Shown: piece after piece, positions 10,401-18,419 of the stretch
Layout: the number at the start of each line of letters is the position of its first letter
Numbering within the stretch: position 1 is the first letter of the stretch
From: Steromphala cineraria
Taxonomy: Eukaryota > Mollusca > Gastropoda > Trochida > Trochidae
NCBI GenBank assembly: GCA_916613615.1
Contig: OU744730.1
Coordinates: forward strand, 5,115,582 to 5,179,581
DNA: 64,000 nt
Direction: 5' to 3'
The notes under the pieces: generated by a model
What the model was told of the DNA's origin: nothing
Database searches by the model: none
The model's input: the letters and a program-made list of their open reading frames with translations, nothing else
Made by a program: the position numbers and the translations under genes

Positions 10401-13354
10401 ATTGTTAAAATAATGCATTTTCGCAAAACCATGCTAAAGTAGTGATCTCGCTGTGACCTTGACCTTGCACAGATTGTAGCGAAAACCTTTTCAAAATGTT
10501 TTGCTCTTCCAAGGATGATACATACCAAGTTAGAGCTTCATAGCAAAAAAACTTTTCAAGTTATCGCGTTTACAAGGAATTTTTTAGTGATTTTGTAGCT
10601 AGTGACCTTGACCTTTGACCTTGAAAGTGGACATGTCAAAATCGTTCCCCCGAGGTATAAGCAGTAAGTTATGAATACTAGTTCTGGAAAGCTTAGTAGA
10701 AAAAAGTTATAGCCATTAGTATGAGCGAGGTGGACCAACGGCGGCGGCGGCGGGAACTGCACAAAAACTGATAGCAGTGACAGGGCATAGAACCTTTAAA
10801 TAGCTGACATGTATATCTTTACAAATTAAGTCTATTCTTACCATTTAGCATTTGCAATAAATCAAAGATTAATGGTTAATGTAGGACCATATGGCTCTTT
10901 CAGTATTCCTGTTTACCCTTAATCCTGGCTTGTTCATAGATTGGTGAGTCAGATTTGACTGAAGCATGTTTTGTGAAAGACTGAGTGTTCTTCAATCAGT
11001 GACAGGGCATAGGACCTTTAAATAGCTGTATATCTTTACAAATTAAGTCTATTCTTACCATTTAGCATTTGCAATAAATCAAAGTTTAGTGGTGAATGTA
11101 GGACCACTGAGGAATCGAAGAGCTCTGACTTCGCTTGCCCTTGGTCTCCTAGTACGTACGTCGAAACCGCAATACACACTTATAGCATTTGACGTTCATG
11201 ACGTCACTTAAAGAAAGTGTTGACGATGGTCAAATGCAAACGGGTATAAGTTTTCATATGGTAAAAATACAATTGTTTTTGCTGTTTTGGGATTGTCCAA
11301 TATCTTGACATCTTATATCTATATTGAGAAAACAAATTGTAAATAAAAATTTAGGAACTATGGCAATTCTTTAAAAGTTGGTATCCGTGCACAGTATTTG
11401 TCAACTTTCAAATGCTTCTCACAGTTTTGTGATCCGACTTTTGATGGGGTGTAGGTGTTCTTTCTACAGGGATGATGATCGTGATCCATAATTAGCTCTT
11501 GTTTGTGTCACGTGACTTGGCACCAGTGGCAAAGTCACGTGATTTTCACCTTTTTTCATTTTCCCCCATAATGCTTCAACATTTGTTCTTTACAAGTTAA
11601 AATACACAAAAATAGGGATAATGTGCTTATATTGCGATGGCTACTGTCAATAATTAAATAAAATATGTTTCTATATTTTCAGTTTTAAAGTGATAAGTTT
11701 CTTTTGCCGATGAGTTTATAATGAAAGCAATTGTAGCCATGGAATTTCGTTTTTATAATTCTATTTCTATAATTCTTATTCTTTCACTTGTACTTTTTAG
11801 AATTTTGAATAGGGGGGGGGGGATATTTTTATTCATATTTTATATACATACGTTATATTTTTTCAATTCCTGCGAATGAAAGTAGCCGCCCCTGAACAGT
11901 TAATGTAACTGCCAGTATTTCTTCCATGTTTGACATTAGAACCCATTTCTGTTTGCGGTGGTTCTTTGCAATAGTCTTACTCCTGATTTTTTGTTCAAAA
12001 CAATTTCCTTCTCCTATTGTTTAAATTGACCATTCCATATGCGTATAACATTACATAAATTGTGAATTCAAACCATATTTCTAAATTTTAGCCCAGAAAA
12101 AAAGTTCACTTTTCAAATAATTATTTTCTTCATAAAAACACCAATTGTCAAATGAAAATCTTTCTCTTTCCACAGAGGCAGTTAAAACATGAAATGATGA
12201 TACAGACTCTGTTCTTCTACGCCAAATTGGTAGGATAGAACGGGAGATGCCTGATATGAGTCAATCACTGTTGGTGGGGTAATCAGCTACGCTGTTTCGT
12301 AAATCATCAGATCAGTTTGGCTACTGAATCATGGCAAAAATTGATATGAACCACCCTTTCCAAGGGAAAAACGTTGTCGTTTGATAAAGAAATTCAAATT
12401 GATTGTGATTAAATTTTTATCCCGCAAGGGGAAATTGCCAGTGGACACGGATTTGGTCTTATAAGAACAGAGGTAGTATCATCATTCTATGACCTCTGTT
12501 GGGAGAGAATGAATGAAAAACATATGATCATGATAACTATGTTTAAATTTTCAAGGACACCGCCTTCACGACTTCACAGTTTGGGTATCTACTGATGGCG
12601 TCAGTAACGGCACTGTGTGTGCTACGATGGTAGGTGAGGTTAATGCAAGTGCAGTAGAAACCTTAACCTGCGACCCCATCGGCTATGGAAGATTCGTCAA
12701 AATAACCAAACCAACCGAGAGTCACGATGACACCCTGACCCTTTGTGAGGTCCAAGTGCGTATCGTCATAACAACAAGTGAGTAAATGCACGTTAATGTG
12801 ACATCAGAATTTATCTTTGCGTTAGTTTATAAGTAAGTGAGTGAGTTGGGGTTTAACGTGCTGTCAGCAATATACCAGCTATAATGCAGAGGAATATAAG
12901 GATGACAACGTCTTTGTTTATTGTATGCGACGTTTCGGATACAGATTATTGTGTCGGAGCTACAGAACAACACAAGAATGTGTGTCGAAACGTCGCATAT
13001 CATGAACAAAGAAGTTGTCATCCATATATTCTTGAGAACGACACAAGAATATGTGTAGGCTTTTGAAATGTTATTTTTATATATTGTCCAATCCGAGATT
13101 CGAAACCCTGTGGTCTGATGTAAAACTTGTATCTTCCAGAACTGATTTTTGAGCGACAGATCCAGAAAGCCATCGATGGGGAAGTCCAGACCGGAACATC
13201 CGCTCCCGACGCACCTTCCTGTGCTAAGCTGTGTTATGACCCAAGCTGCTCGGCTTTTGGGTTCAATCCTGCAACGGGCACCTGCCAACTGTACAACAGC
13301 ACGCGGACATCGGCCGCTAACACCGATGGGTGGAGGTTCTATGTTATGATTTAA
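1457..13354 (+). CDS. Secreted F-type lectin / PAN-Apple domain protein (4 exons)
   Basis: Proposed model: join(1457-1499, 6652-6876, 12556-12777, 13140-13354), 705 nt in total, 234 residues plus stop. All donors are GTAAG or GTGAG and all acceptors end in a pyrimidine tract plus AG. All three introns are phase 1 and the frames join exactly. Residues 1-17 form a signal peptide (hydrophobic LFLFLPM core, cleavage likely after AYA). Residues about 20-162 form an F-type lectin (fucolectin) domain: NAALHKTCTQSS, AVDG, PWWRIDL, and RFVKI near the end. Residues about 165-234 form a PAN/Apple module with Cys at CAKLC, DPSC and TGTC and a GWRFYV ending. In this family the lectin domain binds fucose, and PAN modules bind protein or sugar; the product is probably a secreted recognition protein. 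The canonical sugar motif is only partly kept (see findings). Exons 2-4 are secure as a unit; the 43-nt first exon is inferred from phase and hydrophobicity. Confidence 0.8.
1570..1790. repeat. Possible dispersed mollusc-type repeat fragment (CCGTCCGTCCGT)
   Basis: A short CCGTCCGT run at 1600-1611 sits in sequence reminiscent of dispersed molluscan repeats. No second copy was seen in the window, so the call is weak. It lies in intron 1 of the lectin gene. Confidence 0.25.
2011..2946 (+). mobile_element. Module-repeat element, copy H1 (terminal hairpins, ~145-bp internal modules)
   Basis: The left end is a hairpin (CATCAGGACTgaaAGTCC...GATGAGCTTATGG) followed by GGCGTCCGTCCGTCCG. The interior has about four modules of 143-147 bp, each with a 37-nt hairpin such as 2184-2220 (GTGACCC...GGGTCAC). 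The right end has GATGAGCTACAGAGCC and a small hairpin AGAGCC-TAT-GGCTCT. Four copies share this plan in the window. The design recalls non-autonomous Helitron-like elements carrying internal tandem repeats, but no transposase is present, so the class is inferred. A second left-end word (TAGCTCATCTGGCC) at 2878 suggests a small nested or recombined copy at the right end. Confidence 0.75.
2950..3350. other. Intron sequence, nothing recognised
   Basis: Part of intron 1 of the lectin gene, AT-rich, without an open frame or repeat that I can name. Confidence 0.5.
3354..4986. mobile_element. Non-autonomous TIR element, GGGGAGACC family, copy A
   Basis: The left end GGGGAGACCTGTGCAAAGCG and right end CGCTTTGCCCTGGTCTTCCC are inverted copies with three mismatches. 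TA occurs immediately outside both ends (3352-3353 and 4987-4988), consistent with a TA target duplication. The words GGGGCAAAGCGCG / GCGCTTTGCCCC recur inside (3366, 3719, 4073-4110, 4763-4822, 4963). No transposase frame is present. It sits in intron 1 of the lectin gene. Confidence 0.7.
3381..4080. repeat. 356-bp tandem duplication inside copy A
   Basis: Sequence from 3381 repeats from 3737 with a 356-bp period over about 343 bp. I found one mismatch (TTTCTTTGATG versus TTTCTATGATG). The units begin and end at GGGGCAAAG words, suggesting unequal exchange or slippage between them. Confidence 0.85.
4990..6150. other. Intron sequence, nothing recognised
   Basis: Rest of intron 1 of the lectin gene before the foldback element. 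Short open frames on both strands overlap and show no domain. No repeat ends recognised. Confidence 0.45.
6152..6575. mobile_element. Foldback/MITE element with ~62-bp inverted ends
   Basis: 6152-6215 and 6511-6575 are inverted copies (CATCCTGCTACATCAGCG / TGATATAGCAGGATG at the tips) with only a few mismatches. The interior of about 300 bp is unrelated to the arms and contains a TATA box. The element ends 76 bp before exon 2 of the lectin gene and supplies an ATG (6573) open into that exon. No clear target duplication. Confidence 0.8.
6462..6469 (+). promoter_or_regulatory. TATA box inside the foldback element
   Basis: TATAAATA preceded by C lies 110 bp upstream of an ATG at 6573 that opens into lectin exon 2. 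It could serve as an alternative transposon-derived promoter; no other core element was identified. Confidence 0.3.
6652..6876 (+). CDS. Lectin gene exon 2 (first half of F-type lectin domain)
   Basis: 225 nt, symmetric phase 1-1, preceded by TTATGTTTTCTTCAG and followed by GTAAGA at 6877. It encodes the N-terminal half of the lectin fold, including NAALHKTC, the NAVDG turn and PWWRIDL. An open frame continues upstream to an ATG at 6573, so unspliced initiation from inside the adjacent foldback element is possible but would lack a good signal peptide. Confidence 0.85.
6967..8670. mobile_element. Non-autonomous TIR element, GGGGAGACC family, copy B
   Basis: Left end GGGGAGACCGGGGC and right end GCCCCGGTCTCCCC are perfect inverted 14-mers. 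TA precedes the left end; right of the element TA is four bases away, so a duplication is not certain. GGGGCATGTTCG words recur near both ends (6995 and 8400-8475), mirroring the GGGGCAAAG words of copy A. No transposase frame. It lies in intron 2 of the lectin gene and contains a nested palindrome at 8209-8304. Confidence 0.65.
8209..8304. repeat. Palindrome nested in GGGGAGACC copy B
   Basis: TTACGGATTATCTGTCC at 8209 pairs with GGACAGATAATCCGTAA ending at 8304. Inside, AATTATTGTG...CTCCTCGC pairs with GCTCGGAG...CACAATAATT. The loop is only a few bases (CTGAA). Confidence 0.8.
8922..9414. mobile_element. Long inverted-repeat element built on GTGGTAATTACCAC palindromes
   Basis: The whole 490-bp block folds back: CCTGTACGAAAGCC at the left matches GGCTTTCGTACG at the right, and ACTAGTGTCCAAAAG flanks the centre on both sides. 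The right arm has about 80 extra bp made of GGTAATTAC variants. The exact palindrome GTGGTAATTACCAC occurs at 8980-8993 and 9346-9359, with at least seven variants between. No open frame and no target duplication seen. Confidence 0.8.
9928..10760 (+). mobile_element. Dispersed repeat rich in nuclear-receptor half-sites, copy 1
   Basis: Begins ACTAGATTAGCGTTTGCGGG, followed by a hairpin TTTGCGG-gaca-CCGCAAA and GGGGTTTCGCC. Two related modules of about 285 bp follow, each starting with runs of TGACCT half-sites and the phrase TCA(A/G)TGAA...TTTCATTGA. It ends near a CGG run (10739-10752). Two further copies occur at 56256 and 61952. No coding capacity, so it is a non-autonomous element of unknown class. 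It lies in intron 2 of the lectin gene. Confidence 0.75.
10175..10621 (-). promoter_or_regulatory. Cluster of DR1-type nuclear-receptor sites
   Basis: TGACCTTTGACCT, the complement of the DR1 consensus AGGTCAAAGGTCA, occurs exactly at 10175-10187, 10321-10333 and 10609-10621. Each is directly preceded by another TGACCT, giving three half-sites in line. TCAAGGTCA, the extended half-site used by ERR and NR5A receptors, occurs at 10058-10066 and as its complement within each cluster. Sequence match only; function unknown. Confidence 0.5.
10774..11108 (+). repeat. Direct repeat, ~115-bp unit, 225-bp spacing
   Basis: CAGTGACAGGGCATAG followed by ACCTTTAAATAGCTG begins two copies at 10774 and 10999. 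They match closely for about 115 bp through AATGTAGGACCA, with one short deletion in the second. They lie in intron 2 of the lectin gene. Confidence 0.75.
11111..12150. other. Intron sequence; small palindrome and a G-tract only
   Basis: Part of lectin intron 2. It holds an 11-base G tract near 11811 and the palindrome at 11508-11542. No open frame or further repeat was recognised. Confidence 0.5.
11508..11542. repeat. Short inverted repeat with CACGTG cores
   Basis: GTCACGTGACTT and AAAGTCACGTGA face each other around a 12-nt spacer containing CACCAGTG. CACGTG is an E-box core in each arm. It may be only a structural palindrome. Confidence 0.55.
12160..12511. mobile_element. MITE with 9-bp target duplication, M family, copy M1
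   Basis: 352 bp with inverted ends CTTTCTCTTTCCACAGAGG / CCTCTGTTGGGAGAGAATG. The flanks AATGAAAAT (12151-12159) and AATGAAAAA (12512-12520) are a 9-bp duplication with one change. Copies M2 and M4 show the same length of duplication. Nine-bp duplications are typical of Mutator-like transposons; superfamily is inferred. It ends 44 bp before lectin exon 3. Confidence 0.8.
12556..12777 (+). CDS. Lectin gene exon 3 (second half of F-type lectin domain)
   Basis: 222 nt, symmetric phase 1-1, with acceptor TTTCAAG before 12556 and donor GTGAGT at 12778. It encodes HDFTVWVSTDG, then a conserved Cys (TLTCDP), GYGRFVKI and LCEVQV, the usual end of an F-type lectin domain. A MITE ends 44 bp upstream of the acceptor site. 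Confidence 0.85.
12831..13034 (+). mobile_element. SINE-like fragment followed by a foldback repeat in lectin intron 3
   Basis: AAGTGAGTGAGTTGGGG, then TCAGCAATAT and CCAGCTATA, resembles the start of a SINE-like repeat I know from gastropod genomes (from memory, not searched). Positions 12891-12938 and 12983-13034 are inverted copies (GGATGACAAC...ATGCGACGTTTCG), forming a hairpin. Both pieces sit within the 362-bp intron 3 of the lectin gene. Confidence 0.6.
13140..13354 (+). CDS. Lectin gene exon 4 (PAN/Apple module and stop)
   Basis: Acceptor ATCTTCCAG before 13140; phase 1 entry; TAA stop at 13352-13354. It encodes one short PAN/Apple-like module with Cys pairs at CAKLC, PSC and TGTC and a GWRFYV end. 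The separate symmetric exon fits exon shuffling of the module onto the lectin. Confidence 0.85.
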
Positions 13355-13410
13355 AAAGAATGATACAGCTGCGCACCGTTTATTCCGAACGCCTTTCCCC
13401 CATCTTTTTG

Positions 13411-13506
13411 TGTAACTTCTGTGGGTAATCTGAGAGTTTGAAGGGTTGATTCCCTGCCCTAAACTGTGACATGGGTTGAAAACTTTGTGGTGTCACCCTG
13501 GTGAAA
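13411..13506 (+). mobile_element. tRNA-derived SINE head fragment in the lectin 3' region
   Basis: Matches the head half of the full SINE at 36640-36985 in the other orientation: GGGTAATCTGAGAGTTTG, then GGGTTGATTCCCTGCC, a good RNA polymerase III B-box. It lies between the lectin stop codon and the possible polyadenylation signal, so it may be part of the 3' UTR. Confidence 0.65.
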
Positions 13507-13613
13507 GAGGTTCCACACACTAAGTAAAATCCATTACAAATTGTTGAAAATTGGCAAGAAGATTAAATAGTGACGAGTAAAATGAAACCAAAAAAAGGCC
13601 ACCTCACCATTCA

Positions 13614-13619
13614 AATAAA
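13614..13619 (+). promoter_or_regulatory. Possible polyadenylation signal for the lectin gene
   Basis: AATAAA lies 260 bp after the TAA stop of the lectin gene and 53 bp before the next mobile element. It is the first AATAAA after the stop that I found. Confidence 0.4.
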
Positions 13620-13671
13620 ACCACTAGGTGGCGCCCCGATCTGAGGGGGGCCTCAATAGTTTCATACTTTT

Positions 13672-14936
13672 TAGCTCATCTGGCCGGTAAGGCCCGATGC
13701 GCTTATGGCATGGTGTCCGGTGTCCGTCCGTCCATCCGTCCGTTAACTTTGTGGAATTTCGACTTCTCCAGAACCAAAAGGCCTAGAAAGCTGAAACTTA
13801 ATGTACAGTCTCCTTGGCTAGTGAGGATTATAAGTTGTAGCTTTAATGGCCCTGCAACCCCTAATAAGGGCCACAGGGGCCAAACCCTTCAAACCTTTTT
13901 TCATCTTCTTCTCCAGAAGCATAAGGCCTAGAAAGCTGAAACTTTGTGTACAGACCCCTTGGCTAGTGAGGATTATAAATTGTAGCTTTTATGGCCCTGC
14001 GGCCCCTAATAAGGGCCACAGGGGCCACACCCTTCAAACCTATTTTCATCTTCTTCTCCAGAAGCATAAGGCCTAGAAAACTGAAACTTTGTGTACAGAC
14101 TCCTTGGCTAGTGAGGATTATAAATTGTAGCTTTTATGGCCCTGCGGCCCCTAATATGGGCCACAGGGGCCACACCCTTCTAACCTATCTTCTTCTCCAG
14201 AAGCATAAGGCCAAGAAAGCTGAAACTTTGTGTACAGACTGTTTGGTTAGTGAGGATTATAAATTGTAGCTTTGGTGGGCCTGTGGCCCCTAATAAGGGC
14301 CACAGGGGCCACATACTTAAAACCTATTTTCATCTTCTTCTCCAAAACCATAAGGCCTAGAAAACTGAAACTTTGTGTACAGACTCCTTGGCTAGTGAGG
14401 ATTATAAATTGTAGCTTTTATGGCCCTGCGGCCCCTAATATGGGCCACAGGGGCCACACCCTTCTAACCTATCTTCTTCTCCAGAAGCATAAGGCCAAGA
14501 AAGCTGAAACTTTGTGTACAGACTGTTTGGTTAGTGAGGATTATAAATTGTAGCTTTGGTGGGCCTGTGGCCCCTAATAAGGGCCACAGGGGCCACATAC
14601 TTAAAACCTATTTTCATCTTCTTCTCCAAAACCATAAGGCCTAGAAAACTGAAACTTTGTGTACAGACTCCTTGGCTAGTGAGGATTATAAATTGTAGCT
14701 TTGTACCTAATATGGGCAACAGGGGCCACACCCTTCATATCTATTTTCATCTTCTTCTCCAGAAGCATAAGGCCAAGAAAGCTGAAATATTATGTACAGA
14801 CTCCTTGACTAGTGAAAATTATAAATTGTTGCTGTGGTGGCCCTGTGGCCCAAACTAAGGGGGGAACCACATTGGCCACACCCTAAAGCAAAATCAAATG
14901 TAAAGCCTGATGAGCTACAGAGCCAATGGCTCTACT
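13672..14936 (+). mobile_element. Module-repeat element, copy H2
   Basis: Starts TAGCTCATCTGGCC and runs into GGTGTCCGTCCGTCC; ends GATGAGCTACAGAGCC with the hairpin AGAGCC-AAT-GGCTCT at 14920-14934. Inside are eight modules with starts spaced 145, 145, 139, 145, 139, 145 and 133 bp. Each carries a GGCC-rich hairpin, for example 13992-14028, in place of the GACC/GTCA version of H1 and H4. The apparent repetitive 66-100-residue proteins are translations of this tandem array and not genes. Confidence 0.85.
14102..14669 (+). repeat. 284-bp higher-order repeat (two apparently identical dimers)
   Basis: The 145+139 bp module pair starting at 14102 recurs at 14386, and by eye the two 284-bp dimers are the same base for base. 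This is a very recent amplification inside an older, more diverged array. Confidence 0.85.
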
Positions 14937-14939
14937 TTT

Positions 14940-15710
14940 ACTTTTGTTGTGCATAAATAAGAAAACATTAAATGCATTATCTACTTGTGAATTTTTTCAA
15001 ATTTTGAAAAAGTATAAATTAAAACCACAGAGCAATAAAACCAAGGCATTGCATGTAGAACCAAAGGTGTTTTTTTCAAAAACAATAATGAGTGCAAAAA
15101 AATTAGTGAATTTTAGAATCAAATGAGGTTAGTAAAAGCAAAACCCATAAGAGTGATTCAAAAAGTTAAATAGAAATAAATATTAATATAATAAATAATA
15201 TTATGAAAGAAAAAATGGGGGTCACCATACTAGTTTTTCAGTAAATTCACTTTGAAAACAGAGGTTGGTCAAATTTCCCATACAGGGGAGACAACTCTGC
15301 ACTGAACCCAAGTTTGTCGGGCCTTTAGTAACATGATTATGATAAATAAATAATTATGACATAACACAAAGATTTTGATGATAAATTTATTGATCATCCT
15401 GACAATTGTGTGATTTGTGGAAGAATTTTTAAAAATATAAAATTTGTGATGATATATCTGTAGTCCTTCCAAAGATACTCCTGTTTGGTTAGCCTATCAC
15501 AAATTCCAGGCTTGGTCACTCTTTGAATGACACAAATATAAATCAAACAATTTTCCAAATACTATTTGCTTGAGAGAGGCAACTCAAACTTTATCATGTC
15601 ATAAGAAAGGCTGAAGATACATGTATGTACAAAGATAATCCTTCCAAAGACAATAATATATTCTTTTTTGTTGGTCTTTCACAAATTGTAGACTTTGTGT
15701 GTGGAACGTC
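14940..15710. other. AT-rich sequence, no gene recognised
   Basis: A/T-rich DNA with short frames and no family I recognise. The word AGGGGAGACAACTCTGC at 15283 belongs to a recurring motif (see findings). Confidence 0.5.
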
Positions 15711-15714
15711 TTTA

Positions 15715-15935
15715 AGTGACTTAGTTCGAAGCGTGCCTCTGTCCACCCAGCAGTAATTGGGTACCGTGTATGATACGATGGTAGTCAAAATTCAAATCTG
15801 GAGCGCCTGACAGGCAACCGGTTGTATTCTCCTTAGGGAGTGTTCTGTACTCGTTGACAAGGGGTAATATGTCATACAGCGCTTTGAGCATGCAATGTGC
15901 ATGCATATTTGCGCTATATAAATGGACTATTCATA
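15715..15935 (+). mobile_element. SINE 3' portion, truncated copy
   Basis: Matches the tail half of the SINE at 36640-36985 in reverse orientation: GTGCCTCTGTCCACCCAGCA, ACCGGTTGTATTCTCC, CATGCAATGTGCATGCATA, and the ending GCGCTATATAAATGGAC. It lacks the tRNA-like head. Confidence 0.75.
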
Positions 15936-16344
15936 TTAAACGCAAAGTATATGTGATATTTTCATATATCTTCACATGATATCGGCCATCCGGGATCTAT
16001 TTTGAGTACGTTTAAAGTTGTGGTAAAATCATTTGGTTTCTTGCTTCCGATTGCTCAATGTACCTATGTTATCTTTTTCATTGAGAAAATATCTTTTAAT
16101 TTTAAGAAAATTTGACTTAAAAGATTTGTTGTCTCCCTCAATATATGTGAAACTCACAGTTTCCTTTAAAGTTCTAATCGTCTATATATCCATCTCGTTA
16201 TTATCTTGCTTATCGAAAGACGCTGATATATAGCCATACAAACTACTATATAGTATCATGTCTGTTGTAATTAGGACTAGCTTCTGTCAAATGATGCCAC
16301 AATAGATTTGATTCACATTATTCATTGTTTTGTCTGCCAATCAA

Positions 16345-17116
16345 AATAAATTTAGATCAACAGGTTTTATATTTGGTCATACTGTTGATCTAACATTGGC
16401 CCGTAAGGCAGGTCGTCCCGGTGACCTCTGACATCAGCCTCTCGGCCAATCAGAAAACTTGCCCTAGCTCGCTGGAAGTTAAAAAACTCAGCAGCGCATC
16501 TTTTGAAATGGATGATGTTCGGAGCTTTGTCATTCGGAGCGGATTGCTTGGATGTATTAATAGATTAGATTTTTTCATTTTGAAATGATTTAGCGTATTT
16601 GCTAGTTATCGGAGACAAATGATAATTGCACGTCGCACAGATACTAACGTGGCGAATAATAATCACAAAGTTAGAGCTTGATAAATGCCAATATCTGCGA
16701 AAATCCATATGCAAGGGGAGGTAACTCCTTTTTTATCAAACTCGTTTATACTAATTTATTTCATTGTCATCCAAATAATGTTTGAAATAGTGATTTTTGT
16801 CAATCATAAAACAAAAAAAACTTCATACAACCAAAATAAAATCAACCTATTGATATTTTTCTTATCAGTATCGAAAACAAGATTTATTTTTCACAATGCA
16901 CACTGTTATTGAGAACAGGCCTTAAGCCATCATATATTTCTTCCGTTCATTCTTTGAAATAGCGACTATGAACTGTTTGTAACGTCGAATTTGATTGATC
17001 AAATCGCGAATTCCTTATTTGCATACGAAAGGTCACCTGGACGACCTCTCACACTGGTCAATGTTAGATCAACAGTATGACAAAATAAAAAATCTGTTGA
17101 TCTAAATTTATTTAGA
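16345..17116. mobile_element. TIR element with palindromic ~85-bp ends
   Basis: Both ends carry TTTAGATCAACAG...ACTGTTGATCTAACATTG followed by a GGTCGTCC...GTGACCT block, in inverted orientation. Each end is itself a hairpin (GATCAACAG / CTGTTGATC). GTTTTGTCTGCC before and GTTTGTCTGCC after the element may be remnants of flanking duplication. No transposase. Confidence 0.75.
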
Positions 17117-17119
17117 TTG

Positions 17120-18300
17120 TTTGTCTGCCTGCCTGTTACGAATATCGTCCTTGTGGTCTAAATGTTCAAACGAAAGGGTACTCACTTAAACGCCAGTTCT
17201 TTGTAATTAATTTTAAAGATTCGTCTAAGACAAATTAGAAAACTTGAAAAGTCCCTTACAAGTACATTTCTAAGAATTTGTATGGCAAGAGGGTTCTGGC
17301 GCTTAAAGTTAAAGAGCCATTCTGTAACAATTCATCAATGGCTTCATTTGATAGAGACGTACCAAATGCTTCAATTTTTAAAGGGAAAGTAGCACATTTC
17401 TAGCATTTAAAAGGCACATTCTAACATGACACGAAAACTAGTTTGAAAATACTGCGTTCTGATTGGTTACTCATAAACATTTTAGAGTAATTATTTCGCC
17501 GATAATCACCTCTAAATATTTACGACCGCTTCACATTCCTCCGCGCACGAGAAAACAATCTGCACTCAGCGACTTTCTGTTTACACATGACATGTTGGCG
17601 ACGACACTTTAAATTTCAATATCAGAAACTTGTCGACATTTTGAAACACCTACAAATTTTAATCGAATAACCAGGTTTTTTGTTCCTGTTTGAAGTGTTT
17701 CTTACTGCTTCGCGATGTAAATTAATCACAGTCCACAGATCTAAAAACAAAATCAACGATCGCAACACCTCTCATACAGCGATTCGTCAAATGAACGGAA
17801 GCGACTTTATTCTTTAATTTCGCTGAATGCTGTCACTGCCCCTACCTCTAATGTACAAGTGACCACTTTTCCTGTCACAGTCTCCCCAACCATGACACAA
17901 AATATAAATTTCTTGACAGCTTCCACTGAGTTTGAAACAGTTCACCGACACGTAGTGAACAACTATTTTCAGAGTAACGTCCCTTGATTTGGTCAGTCCT
18001 TATCGCTCTTGTAGGGGTGATGGGTCGACCCATGGATTTAGGTAAAAATTCGTAACTTTGACGACATTGAAAACTGTTTTCTATTGATAATATGCTCAAT
18101 AGATTACAGATGAGTCTATTTAAAAACGTGTTTTCTGTATGTAATGACATTTTAATTGTTATGTGTTCTTTATGAAAGTGGACTGTACCGTTGTTTTGCA
18201 AGTGAGTGGAACCGGTCTGCACCGGTTTGACCTAATAACATTGCTTTTGCGCAAGTCAAAATAGTTCCACCTTTTTTGACGAATTAGTCATGTTAGAATT
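17120..18300. other. No supported gene
   Basis: The only notable open frame is 115 codons on the minus strand (17875-18222), which I do not recognise; no codon bias, domain or homologue is evident. The complement of 17971-17990 contains CAAGGGACGTTACTCT, a word shared with several mobile elements here, so this may be a repeat. Confidence 0.4.
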
Positions 18301-18301
18301 G

Positions 18302-18417
18302 TGATAAATCCATTCTGTTTTTTATTTTGGGGTTGTATGTCGTGCATTCTTTACCCCTAAATAAACATTTCAATGCACGACATACAACCCAAAAATAAAA
18401 AACAGAATGGATTTATC
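18302..18417. repeat. Long palindrome, ~48-bp arms
   Basis: GATAAATCCATTCTG...GTTGTATGTCGTGCATT is followed after about 20 bp by its inverse, ending GGATTTATC. The arms are almost perfect apart from small A/T indels. Confidence 0.85.
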
Positions 18418-18419
18418 CC

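Noticed and set aside
11811..11821. G tract as a possible quadruplex
   Set aside because: A single short run without further G runs nearby is not enough.
13710..14858. Overlapping 66-100-residue open frames with repetitive peptides
   Set aside because: They are translations of the ~145-bp module array of element H2; unit length and hairpins explain them.
17875..18222. 115-codon minus-strand open frame
   Set aside because: No domain, splice context or codon signal that I recognise, and it overlaps a word shared with mobile repeats. Not enough to call a gene.
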